Below are positions 1 through 8,778 of a stretch of DNA of 64,000 bases, piece after piece. The notes under the pieces were generated by a model. That model searched no databases and had not been told where the DNA came from. It worked only from the letters and a program-made list of their open reading frames with translations. Every line of letters begins with the position of its first letter. Positions within the stretch are counted from its first letter, which is position 1. Source of the DNA: Boseongicola sp. SB0665_bin_10 (GTDB taxonomy: Bacteria; Pseudomonadota; Alphaproteobacteria; Rhodobacterales; Rhodobacteraceae). Made by a program: the position numbers and the translations under genes. The stretch covers positions 1-64,000 of the forward strand of contig VXSG01000004.1 in assembly GCA_009838075.1 (NCBI GenBank), read 5' to 3'.

Positions 1-123
1 CCGCAAGCCGTTGAAACAAAACAGGTTTGAAAATCAAACTGTCGAAGACGGGCTTACGTTCTTCGTGACTTCAGCGGGAAGCTGCACTGGATTGTCCAGA
101 ACGAAATAGGCCTTGACGAAGAG

Positions 124-789
124 GTGTTTCCGCGCCGGAATCGATTGTCGGCGGTGCTTCGCAAACCACTGGAAGAGCACATTTTCGGCGAGTTCGAGTT
201 GCGTACGGACACGTCCACGCATCAGCGTCGGCTGGTCCTGCAGTCGAATGCCGGTCCGCCGCTTCCGTACCTTGTTTGGTCGGCGGGGCAGCGTGAGTTC
301 GTGCCCTTGCTGCTTGGACTCTACTGGTTGCTGCCACCGTCCAAGACACCACGGCGCTGGGATTTCGACTCAGTTGTGATCGAGGAACCGGAGGCCGGAC
401 TGCATCCGAATGGCATCGGAGCCGTGATCAACCTTGTCATGGAATTGCTGTTGCGTGGATACCGGGTCTGCGTTTCCACCCATTCGCCCCATGTGCTCGA
501 CATCTTTTGGGCGTTGCGCTTCTTTCAACAGAATAACGGACAGCCGAAAGACGTGCTGAGTCTCCTTGGGCTCGAAGCGACACACAAGACGAAGCAGCTT
601 GCCAAGGCTGCGCTCGCCGGCGATTTCAGGACGTACTATTTTGCCCGCAACGGAAAAGTGCGGGACATTTCCCGACTTGACCCTGGATCGGAAGACATCG
701 TGGAGGGCGGCTGGGGCGGCCTGACGGAATTCTCAGGCAGGGTTGGCGACATAGTCGCCGACGTTGCCAACCGCAATGAGAAGTCATGA
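124..789 (+). CDS. AAA/ABC-type ATPase C-terminal part (AAA_15/AAA_21-like); N-terminal Walker A not seen in window
   Basis: Signature-like WSAGQREFVPLLLGLYWL, Walker B VVIEEPEAGLHP, H-loop CVSTHSPHVLD; frame open back to ~31; stop overlaps the next start (ATGA). Confidence 0.75.
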   Translation: MFPRRNRLSAVLRKPLEEHIFGEFELRTDTSTHQRRLVLQSNAGPPLPYLVWSAGQREFVPLLLGLYWLLPPSKTPRRWDFDSVVIEEPEAGLHPNGIGAVINLVMELLLRGYRVCVSTHSPHVLDIFWALRFFQQNNGQPKDVLSLLGLEATHKTKQLAKAALAGDFRTYYFARNGKVRDISRLDPGSEDIVEGGWGGLTEFSGRVGDIVADVANRNEKS

Positions 790-1259
790 CATTCAGGGAA
801 GCCGTCGAGGCGACGCAACCGCCAGTGCGCGAATCATACTGTCAGGGCAAGCAGGCCATGGAGAACAGGCACCGGCAACTTGTATCCTGCCAAGATCCTG
901 CCCGCTTGACCGGCAGCATAGCTCTCGACGACGTGCTCAGACAGCAAAAGCCAAGCGACAGTCGCTGGGACTATGGTCTCGGCTACGAGTCAGCCAACGG
1001 GAACGAACAGGCGATCTGGGTTGAAGTCCATTCTGCGACGACGGGCGAAGTCTCGACAGTTCTCAAGAAACTGCAATGGCTGAAGGACTGGTTGAACGCA
1101 GAAGCGGACCAGCTCCGAAAGCTGACCGAACGCTCGAACAAAGAATTCCGCTATGTCTGGGTCGCCAGCTCGGGCGTGCACATCCCAGGGCACCATCGTC
1201 AGGCAAAAGAGCTCGCCCGGAGTGGCCTCAAGTTGAAGGGGCGCCTCCAGTTGCCTTAG
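786..1259 (+). CDS. Small protein of unknown function, translationally coupled to the upstream ATPase
   Basis: 157-aa ORF overlapping ATPase stop by 4 nt; RWDYGLGY...IWVEVHSA...KKLQWLKDWL pattern. Confidence 0.6.
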   Translation: MTFREAVEATQPPVRESYCQGKQAMENRHRQLVSCQDPARLTGSIALDDVLRQQKPSDSRWDYGLGYESANGNEQAIWVEVHSATTGEVSTVLKKLQWLKDWLNAEADQLRKLTERSNKEFRYVWVASSGVHIPGHHRQAKELARSGLKLKGRLQLP

Positions 1260-1591
1260 CCCACATGCAGCGGAAAGCCGGAATTCCAGCATTGACAGAA
1301 TGAACGGCCCGAAGTTCGAGTCAGTTGCGGCACGGACAGACTCGACTGCCCGTCGTGAATTGACCTTCCGCTTCACCCGAGTGGCAAGCCGGCTGACACG
1401 CAGGATGAGGGTGCCACGTTGGCGGGTTCGCCCGCAGGCACTGCTCTTCGCGAAATTCGCTGCGCGGTCGGCATCGCATGGCCAGTGAAGGCTCCCGGGC
1501 GCAGCTGCCGGCTCGGGAATCGAACCGCTTGGCATGGTATGGGTGACGGTTTCGCGGGAACCCGCATCGGGAAAGCGACGGTACGGTGGCA

Positions 1592-1750
1592 TCAATGTGT
1601 GCCGCCGAACCCCGCAAGAAGATTGACGTCCGAGGACCGGTCGTACAGCAAGCCTGCCATCTCGTCGTGCGCGCGCCCGAAGAACCCTCCCCTCACGCGC
1701 TCCTGCGAATCCGAGAAGGAGTTGCCGATGACCCCAACGACGGGCGTTAC
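1592..1750 (-). pseudogene. 5'-truncated C-terminal fragment of a transferrin-binding-protein-like (TbpB beta-barrel) protein
   Basis: Minus-strand reading VTPVVGVIGNSFSDSQERVRGGFFGRAHDEMAGLLYDRSSDVNLLAGFGGTH* between in-frame stops; resembles FYGPxHEEaaGxF...GAFGGxR C-termini. Confidence 0.5.
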
Positions 1751-1816
1751 TTACGCAAGCCGGCTGGTTCATGCAAGACTTGCTGTCCGCGATTCAGTGC
1801 ATTGCGGCTGTCAGGC

Positions 1817-3115
1817 TCATCCGTGCTGTTTCTCGATCTTCGACAGCTTTCCGACAATCAGGGAAATCACCGCAGCGAAGAAACTGAGAAGAGCGCCCAT
1901 CTTCGCCGCATCTTGAACAGCGCCAGGATCGAAGGCGACGGTTGCGATGAACAGAGAGACCGTGAAGCCGATCGCGGCCACGCAACCGATCACGAAGAGA
2001 TCGACGACGCGCACGCCCGCCGGCAATCCAAGCTTCATTGGAGCGGCCGCGAACCAACCGAAGAGCAGGACACCGAAAGGCTTTCCGACGATCAGGCCCA
2101 AGAGAACAAGCCAGGTCGCCGAGCCTATGGCGGAGAACTCGACACCGGCATTCAGCAGGCCAAAGAAGAACAGAATGACCTCGACGGGATGCTTCAGCAA
2201 ATGCTCGGTATGGTTCAGCAGGTCCGTCAGGTACTGCTCCGCCTCGGCAAAAATGCCGAATGCGCGGTCTGCATGCGGAAGTGTCGGCACGATGGGAAGC
2301 AGACCCAGTGCGGGATGCAGACCACTCTCCTGGAACCCGTACCAGCTCATGGCCCCCGCCACGAGATAGGGCCAGAAGGACAGTTTCTTGCGCACCCATG
2401 TCGACTTGCGGCGCAACTGATCCTCCCGATCCAGCCAGCGAGGCAGCCAGTTGAAGAGCACGTAGACTGCAATTGCCGAGAAGACCGACAGCAGGAACCA
2501 CTCGGGCGCCAGTTCGCCGGACGGGTAGAAGACTGCCAGGATGATCAAGCCGCAGGCGTCGTCGGCGATCGCGAGGAGCAGCAGGAAACGAACCGCCGGA
2601 TGCCCGGCACCGAACACGAGCCGGCCCACGAGGTAGCTGAAGGCGATGTCCGTGGCAGTCGGTATCGCCCATCCATTCGCCACCGCGTCATAGGTATCCG
2701 AGCCAAGATATGCCGCGAGCCCGAGATACACGACGATCGGGCCGATCATCCCTCCCGCGGTCGCGACGAGCGGCGTTGCCGCCTTCCTGCCGCGGAGCGA
2801 GCCGTTTTCAAGTATGACCGCCTCCCAGACCTCCTTCGCCGCGATCGCGAAGAAGAAGGCCATCAGAACGTCGTTCACGAGGAAATGGAAACTCAGGACC
2901 CTCTCGACGTCGGGCAATTCACTGATGCCGTAGTACTTGCCATAGCCCTTCAGCCAGTAGCCTGCATCCACGCCCACCCAGTCGTTGAACCAGAGCGGAT
3001 ACTCGACCATCAGCTTGTAGGTTCCGGGATCGGCGTTGGCCCAGACAAGCGCGATCAACGCCCCGATGATCAACAGCAGCGAATAATTGGTGATGAAGTT
3101 CCAGACGCGATACAT
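1817..3115 (-). CDS. nhaA: Na+/H+ antiporter NhaA
   Basis: Full-length NhaA-like sequence (ALVWANADPG, GWAIPTATDIAFS, ALPIVPTL-like regions). Confidence 0.95.
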   Translation of the reverse strand: MYRVWNFITNYSLLLIIGALIALVWANADPGTYKLMVEYPLWFNDWVGVDAGYWLKGYGKYYGISELPDVERVLSFHFLVNDVLMAFFFAIAAKEVWEAVILENGSLRGRKAATPLVATAGGMIGPIVVYLGLAAYLGSDTYDAVANGWAIPTATDIAFSYLVGRLVFGAGHPAVRFLLLLAIADDACGLIILAVFYPSGELAPEWFLLSVFSAIAVYVLFNWLPRWLDREDQLRRKSTWVRKKLSFWPYLVAGAMSWYGFQESGLHPALGLLPIVPTLPHADRAFGIFAEAEQYLTDLLNHTEHLLKHPVEVILFFFGLLNAGVEFSAIGSATWLVLLGLIVGKPFGVLLFGWFAAAPMKLGLPAGVRVVDLFVIGCVAAIGFTVSLFIATVAFDPGAVQDAAKMGALLSFFAAVISLIVGKLSKIEKQHG

Positions 3116-3293
3116 CCCGAGGCTCCTTCAAGCATACAGGTCGAAATAGACCGCCAACCCGTGCTGGGCAAGCCGAGGACCCGCAATTCCAAGGCACCGC
3201 GCCGAGTTGGCTGCATTCAGGTCAGACTTTCCAGAAATTCCGGAAGGTTGGCATGCCGCCAGGCGGGGCAGACCAATCGGGCGTTTTCGAAGC

Positions 3294-4316
3294 TCAGGCG
3301 ATCGTGCCCCAGGCAAGGCCCGCGATCAACGCTCCCAGGAGTGCAATCCCGAGATAGCCGGCAAAGACCCGTGGCTTGACAAGCGCCCAGACCGCAATGG
3401 CGGCCGGAATGGAACTGACGCCTCCGGCCAGCACGAACGACATGGCCGCCCCGGGCGCCATGCCTTGGGCAAGAAGGGCATCCACCAGTGGCACGGCAGC
3501 ATAGCCGTTCAGGTAGGCAGGCGCGCCAACGACGGCTCCCAGAAGAACCGGAACGACGCCCTCGCCGCCCAGGATTCCCGCGATCATTTCCGCAGGCACG
3601 TAGGCGAGCATCAACGCCTCGACCATGTAGGCTAGCATCAGCCACTTGCCGAGAAAGAGCGCGTTCTCAATGACGGCATTGCGGAAGACCTCGCGACGCC
3701 GGCGTTCGCGCCAGAAGCGCCACTCCGGCGTCCCCTCGAAGGGCGAAGGGCCGCAACCGCACCCGTTTGCCTGGGGCTGCGGCCTCAAGGGGTCGGCAAA
3801 GACCGGAGACCGGAAGAAGAGGCGAACGATCATCCCGCCAAGAAGACCCATGCCCACTGCACTGACGGTCTTCGCGACAGCGAAAGGCACGCCGAGCGTG
3901 CCGGCCGTGATCAGGAACATCGCCGGGTCCATCAAGGGAGAGGAAAGCCAGAATGCCATCACCGCGGACAAAGGTGCGCCGATCGACAGAAGGGCGGCGA
4001 TGAAAGGGATCACCTCGCAGGAGCAGAATGGCGACAGGCCGCCAAGAAGCGCTGCCAGCACGATCATCCGCACCTCGCGCCCCTCGAAGGCCTTCACGAG
4101 CAAGGCTTCCGCCCCGGTCGCCTTGAGGAGTCCGACCGCCAGAACCGCGAAAAGGATGAACATGCCCGTCCGGGAAAACGCGCCGATCGCGAATCTCACG
4201 GTTTCCTTCGCCTGCAACGGGTCGATGAGCGCAACCAAGAGCGGCAACGCGAGAACCAGGAGCCAGACCCGATCAAGCCTCACTCGCCCTGCAAGCGATG
4301 CAGTCAAGTCAGCCAT
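3294..4316 (-). CDS. Permease, DUF318/YraQ-ArsP family
   Basis: Multi-TM, GLSPFCSCEVIPFIAALL motif, SSPLMDPAMF. Confidence 0.85.
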   Translation of the reverse strand: MADLTASLAGRVRLDRVWLLVLALPLLVALIDPLQAKETVRFAIGAFSRTGMFILFAVLAVGLLKATGAEALLVKAFEGREVRMIVLAALLGGLSPFCSCEVIPFIAALLSIGAPLSAVMAFWLSSPLMDPAMFLITAGTLGVPFAVAKTVSAVGMGLLGGMIVRLFFRSPVFADPLRPQPQANGCGCGPSPFEGTPEWRFWRERRRREVFRNAVIENALFLGKWLMLAYMVEALMLAYVPAEMIAGILGGEGVVPVLLGAVVGAPAYLNGYAAVPLVDALLAQGMAPGAAMSFVLAGGVSSIPAAIAVWALVKPRVFAGYLGIALLGALIAGLAWGTIA

Positions 4317-4653
4317 GATGTCCGGCCCCCCCTTCGGCCGCGTCAGCGCAACACTCGTTCAACAGGAACGTCGAGAGCTCCTGCATGCGCTCGTAGGCGG
4401 CGCCGACGCAGATAATCCTGCGCCCTTCCCGCATCTGCCGCACAAGGCCCGCCGCTGCGAGGAATTTCATGTGGTGGGTCAAGGTGGACCCGGTCACACC
4501 CGACCTCTCGCCCAGCTCTCCAATGGACAGCCCGTCAGGTCCTGCGCGCACGAGAATCCTGAGCACGGACAGGCGCTGCTCCGAGCCCAGCGCCGCGAAG
4601 CTTGCGGCGGCCTTGCTCAGGTCCAGCGTCGAATCGGATGCAGTTATTTTCAT
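4309..4653 (-). CDS. ArsR/SmtB-family transcriptional regulator
   Basis: Winged HTH (LSIGELGERSGVTGSTLTHHMKFLAAAGLV); overlaps permease start; start chosen at MKITASD, an upstream ATG at 4701 is possible. Confidence 0.88.
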   Translation of the reverse strand: MKITASDSTLDLSKAAASFAALGSEQRLSVLRILVRAGPDGLSIGELGERSGVTGSTLTHHMKFLAAAGLVRQMREGRRIICVGAAYERMQELSTFLLNECCADAAEGGAGHHG

Positions 4654-4675
4654 ATTGCTAGAAATATGAAAATAA
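4644..4675. promoter_or_regulatory. Perfect inverted repeat TTATTTTCATAT-N8-ATATGAAAATAA, putative ArsR operator
   Basis: 12-bp perfect arms, 8-bp spacer, AT-rich in GC-rich context, overlapping the arsR start. Confidence 0.7.
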
Positions 4676-4782
4676 AACCGGTTGTCAATGAATTTGTGCA
4701 CGGAGACGCTGTCTGGAAGACAGGATGGGCGTCACCGGCCAAGCCTTTGGCCCGTTCGACGTGCACCAACTCGCGCTCCAAG

Positions 4783-5752
4783 TCACCTGTCAAGGGCCTC
4801 CGGGTTCGCCATGTGAACCGGGTCGCGCCAGCCAAACGCATTGACCTGTTCGAAAGTGCCCCTGAACTGCAATTCGAATTCGTCTTCCGTCACGTAGCCG
4901 ATGTGAGGCGTCGGCAAGACGTTGGGCTGGCTCAGCAGGGCATGCGTCGGGTCCGGGAGCGGTTCCTGCTCGAACACGTCGGTTGCGACGAGAACGCGGC
5001 CACGCCTGACCTCCGATTCCAGCGCCCCGGGTTCGATGAGACCCGCCCGGGACGTGTTGACCAGAAGCGCGCGATCAGCCATCGCGGCCAGATCGGCACC
5101 CGTGACAATGCCGCGTGTCGCGGGCGTAAGCCGAACATGCAGGCTGACGATGTCCGACGTCGCAAAGAACGCCTGCCCACTCTTGGCGACGCGCCGCCCG
5201 TCTGCCCGGGCTTGCGCACAACCCTCCTCAGGTCCCCACCACTGGACGTCCATGCCGATCGCGTTCGCGTAGCCCGCCACGACCCCGGCAATGCGTCCAT
5301 AGCCGTACCGTCCAAGCCGCCGGCCGCGTAGCGTCCGGCCGACACCTGCCTGCCAGTTCCCCGACCGAACCGAGTTGACCTGACCCGGAATCTGCCGCCA
5401 GCTCGCCAGGAGCAGCGCCAGCGTCAGTTCAGCGGCGGCATGAGACGGCGTTCCCGCGTGCATGTTCGAACACACCAACGCCGTGCTTCGTGCAGGCATC
5501 AACGTCCACGTGCGCATGCGCACCCAGCTGGGAAATCAGCCTGAGATTGGGCAAGCGGTCGAGAGGCTCCGCCGTGATCCGGGATCTCTCGCGAATGAGC
5601 ACCATCGCTTCGCCCGGGAACAGACGGGCGGCAAGTGCCGCAATATTCGTTTCGTGACCTGTCCAGACCGTGACGTCGTGACCGTCAAGCAGGTCGAAAC
5701 TCGGCAGGGTCCGGAGCGGGTCGGACCAGTCATCCAAGATGTGAACTTTCAT
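4783..5752 (-). pseudogene. D-2-hydroxyacid dehydrogenase (phosphoglycerate dehydrogenase-like), split by a frameshift
   Basis: N-terminal half in ORF 5429..5752, C-terminal half in ORF 4783..5523; continuous homology if one base near 5475 is removed (KHGV/VCSNMHAGTPSHAAAELT). Confidence 0.75.
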
Positions 5753-5979
5753 GCCGCCGCCCCGCTTGCACCGCCCTCGCCGCCATCACGGCCAATGCGT
5801 CGGCCATCCACCGAGACATGTGTGCAAGCCAACGGTCGACGCATTCGGTTGGCGACGGAAATCGGGGATGCCTGCCGCCGGCCTGCCGCTGATGACGAGC
5901 AGGCACCACGTGAGAACGTGGCCAACCGACCCGGAAGCCGGTAGGAGTTGCAAGATCCCGCAGCGGCACCAGACGACTC

Positions 5980-6582
5980 ATGGACAAGGGCCTTTCCGAT
6001 CTCAAGAAGCGTCTCGGCGCATGCAACCTCTGCACCGCGCGTTTCGCGGCAACGGCCACTGGGCATCGCCCGCGCCCGGTTGTCTGGTTCGAATCCACCG
6101 CTCGCCTTCTGGTCGCCGGACAAGCGCCCGGCCGGCAGGTGCATGAGATCGGCATTCCCTTCAAGGACAGGTCGGGCGATCGCCTCCGCGACTGGATGGG
6201 CATCGACGAGTCGACGTTCTACGACACCGCGCGTGTCGCCGTCGTTCCGATGGCCTTCTGCTTTCCAGGCTACAGCGCCAGCGGCAGCGACCTGCCACCG
6301 CCCGCCATCTGCGCGCAGACATGGAGGGCGCGCGTGCTCGACAGCCTTCCGGCCATCCGCCTGATGCTGCTCGTTGGCGCCCATGCACATGCCTGGCATC
6401 TCGAACTCCCACGGAACGCCCGGGTGACCGAGACCGTCCGCAACTGGAAATCCCGGCTTCCGGACGCGTTTCCCCTGCCCCACCCGTCCTGGCGGAACAC
6501 GGCCTGGCTCAACTCCAATCCGTGGTTTGAAACGGACTTGCTGCCCGAACTCAAGACCCGCGTGCAGGAAGCGCTCGCTTGA
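5980..6582 (+). CDS. Uracil-DNA glycosylase family protein
   Basis: LGACNLCTARF, VAGQAPGRQVHEIGIPFKDRSGDRLRDWMG, LPHPSWRN. Confidence 0.85.
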   Translation: MDKGLSDLKKRLGACNLCTARFAATATGHRPRPVVWFESTARLLVAGQAPGRQVHEIGIPFKDRSGDRLRDWMGIDESTFYDTARVAVVPMAFCFPGYSASGSDLPPPAICAQTWRARVLDSLPAIRLMLLVGAHAHAWHLELPRNARVTETVRNWKSRLPDAFPLPHPSWRNTAWLNSNPWFETDLLPELKTRVQEALA

Positions 6583-6700
6583 CGGGCACTCGACGGGAAC
6601 GCGGGGCTCGACCTCGACGAGGAACAGCGCGTTTCCTCGAAGGACCTGTGGTCGCTCCCTTGCACCGTCACGCACGCACGAACCTTGCCGCCACGAGATG

Positions 6701-7648
6701 TCAGTATCCACGGAACCGGTCGACGAGATGCAGCAGCGGCTCGCCAGCCTCGCCACGGCGAATGTTCTCGACAAGGACTCCGACTGCCGTATCCGGCCGC
6801 GTGGCGGACGCGATGTGCGGCGTCACGGTGATGCCCGGGTGGGCCCAAAATGGGTGATCGCGCGGCAGGGGCTCTTCGCGAAAGACGTCAAGCGTCGCAT
6901 GCGCAATGTGGCCGCTGTCAAGCGCGGCGAGCAGCGCGTCGTCGTCGATCAGCGGACCGCGACCCGGATTGATCAAGATGGCCCCCTTCGGCAGGAAAGT
7001 CAGCCGTTCCGCGTTCATGAGTTCCTCCGTAGCGGGCGTGAGCGGCAGAAGGAGAATCAGCAACTCGGCCATTCGAAGCGCCTCGACGAGCCCGTCTTCT
7101 CCCGACAGGCACGTCATGCCCGACACGTCCTTCCCGCTTCTGCTCCAGCCGGTTACGGGAAATCCAAGGTCCGAAAGCGCACCGCCCACGGCGCAGCCAA
7201 GCACGCCGAGCCCCAGGATCGTCAACGGTCGCTCGCGCGCAATCGGCGGCACGCAAGGGTCCCAAGCGGCGTCGCGTCGGCAGACGTCCCTGTCGATGCC
7301 GAGATGATGCCGCAATGCGTGGGCAACGCACCATTCGACCATTCCGGCGGTCAGCCCCGGATCCACCATGCGTGCGAGCGGCGCCGTCAAGGTCTCGTTG
7401 GTGACCACGTCTTCCACGCCCGCCCAGAGATTCAGGACCGCCTTGGCGCCCGTGAACGGCGAGAAGTCTTTCATGTCGCTCCACGGTGCATAGACGATGT
7501 AATCAATGGTCTCGGGTGATCGAGGCGCTCTCTCGCGAATGACTTCTGCCTCGATTCCGGCATCGGTCAGCGCGGCCGGCAGGAGCTCGCCATATTCTTC
7601 CCAGTCCATGCGCTGTCCGGAAAGCAGGACCCTTATCAATTTCGCCAC
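6701..7648 (-). CDS. ghrA: Glyoxylate/hydroxypyruvate reductase A-like
   Basis: GLGVLG NAD-binding site, INPGRGPLIDDDALLAALDSG, TPHIASATRPDTA; GTG start proposed at 7648. Confidence 0.82.
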   Translation of the reverse strand: MAKLIRVLLSGQRMDWEEYGELLPAALTDAGIEAEVIRERAPRSPETIDYIVYAPWSDMKDFSPFTGAKAVLNLWAGVEDVVTNETLTAPLARMVDPGLTAGMVEWCVAHALRHHLGIDRDVCRRDAAWDPCVPPIARERPLTILGLGVLGCAVGGALSDLGFPVTGWSRSGKDVSGMTCLSGEDGLVEALRMAELLILLLPLTPATEELMNAERLTFLPKGAILINPGRGPLIDDDALLAALDSGHIAHATLDVFREEPLPRDHPFWAHPGITVTPHIASATRPDTAVGVLVENIRRGEAGEPLLHLVDRFRGY

Positions 7649-8778
7649 CTGTAGACGTGCGCAGACTGCACCAGGCCGAAGGCCATCATCAGGACCAGCA
7701 GGGCCGATCCGCCATAGGAGACAAGCGGAAGGGGAACGCCCACCACCGGGGCAAGACCCACGACCATCGAGATGTTCACCAGGACATGAAGGAACAGTGC
7801 CGCCGACACGCCCAGAGTAAGAAGCGCGCCAAAGCGATTCTTGTTCCCGAGCGCCGACAGGACGCACACGAAAATGATCAGGCCGTAGAGCGAAAGCAGG
7901 GAGAACCCTCCGACGAACCCGAACTCTTCGGCAAGCGTCGTGAAGATGAAATCCGTATGTTTCTCCGGCAGGAAGTTCAGGCGCGACTGCGTGCCTTGCA
8001 TGAAGCCCTTTCCGGCCCACCCACCGGATCCCAGCGCAATCTTGGACTGCGTGATGTGATAGCCCGCGCCAAGGGGATCGATCGAAGGGTCAAGGAATAT
8101 GTTGATACGGCGATACTGGTAGTCTTGCAGGATCTGCCAATCCGTGCCGCGCGAAAGAAAGACCGTGAACACCATGCCCGCCATCGCGCCGACCACGCCC
8201 AGGAAGTACCACCAGCTCACGCCGGCACAGAACATCACGATGCCGCTGCCCACGACCAGGAGCACGGTCGTGCCCAGGTCAGGTTGCCTGAATATGATCG
8301 CTGCGGGGATGAGGATCAGGATCAGTGGCACGAGCACCCATTGCGGCCGCGACACGCTCGAAAGCGGCAACCAGTCGTAATAGGCCGCAAGACACATCAC
8401 GAGCGCGATCTTCATCATTTCCGACGGCTGAAACTGGATGAATCCGAGATCAATCCAGCGCTGCGCACCCATGCCAACGGTCCCGAAGAACTCCACCATG
8501 ACCAGGAGCACGAGAGCGAAAGCATATGCCAGGCCGGAAACCGAGCGCCAGAACCAGATCGGCACAAGACCGATCAACAGCATCAGGACAAGACCCGCCG
8601 CAAACCGCACCATGTGTGGTTCCGCCCAGCGGGACACGTCCCCGCCCGCTGCCGAAGTCAGCATCAGGAACCCCACGGAGGCGACTGTGGTCAGCAGGAC
8701 CACAAGCGCCCAGTTGACATGGAGAAGCTTGCGCGCGCCTCTCGGAATGAACCGTGCCCTGTACTCGAGAAAGCTCAT
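7636..8778 (-). CDS. rodA: Rod shape-determining protein RodA (SEDS)
   Basis: FtsW/RodA/SpoVE family signature, order mreBCD-mrdA-rodA. Confidence 0.95.
   Translation of the reverse strand: MSFLEYRARFIPRGARKLLHVNWALVVLLTTVASVGFLMLTSAAGGDVSRWAEPHMVRFAAGLVLMLLIGLVPIWFWRSVSGLAYAFALVLLVMVEFFGTVGMGAQRWIDLGFIQFQPSEMMKIALVMCLAAYYDWLPLSSVSRPQWVLVPLILILIPAAIIFRQPDLGTTVLLVVGSGIVMFCAGVSWWYFLGVVGAMAGMVFTVFLSRGTDWQILQDYQYRRINIFLDPSIDPLGAGYHITQSKIALGSGGWAGKGFMQGTQSRLNFLPEKHTDFIFTTLAEEFGFVGGFSLLSLYGLIIFVCVLSALGNKNRFGALLTLGVSAALFLHVLVNISMVVGLAPVVGVPLPLVSYGGSALLVLMMAFGLVQSAHVYRWRN

Noticed and set aside
1260-1590. Possible dispersed intergenic repeat (FGPFILSMLEFRLSAACG reading on minus strand)
   Set aside because: No second copy visible in this window, so repeat status cannot be supported here.
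1586-3379. 597-aa plus-strand ORF opposite nhaA
   Set aside because: Antisense shadow of a well-supported NhaA gene in high-GC DNA; sequence is low-complexity E/R/Q/H-rich with no domain.
3646-5331. 561-aa plus-strand ORF
   Set aside because: Crosses permease, arsR and dehydrogenase genes in antisense; no recognisable domain.
6078-6100. GGTTCGAATCCACC, tRNA T-loop-like
   Set aside because: Lies inside the UDG coding sequence; no cloverleaf arms can be built around it.
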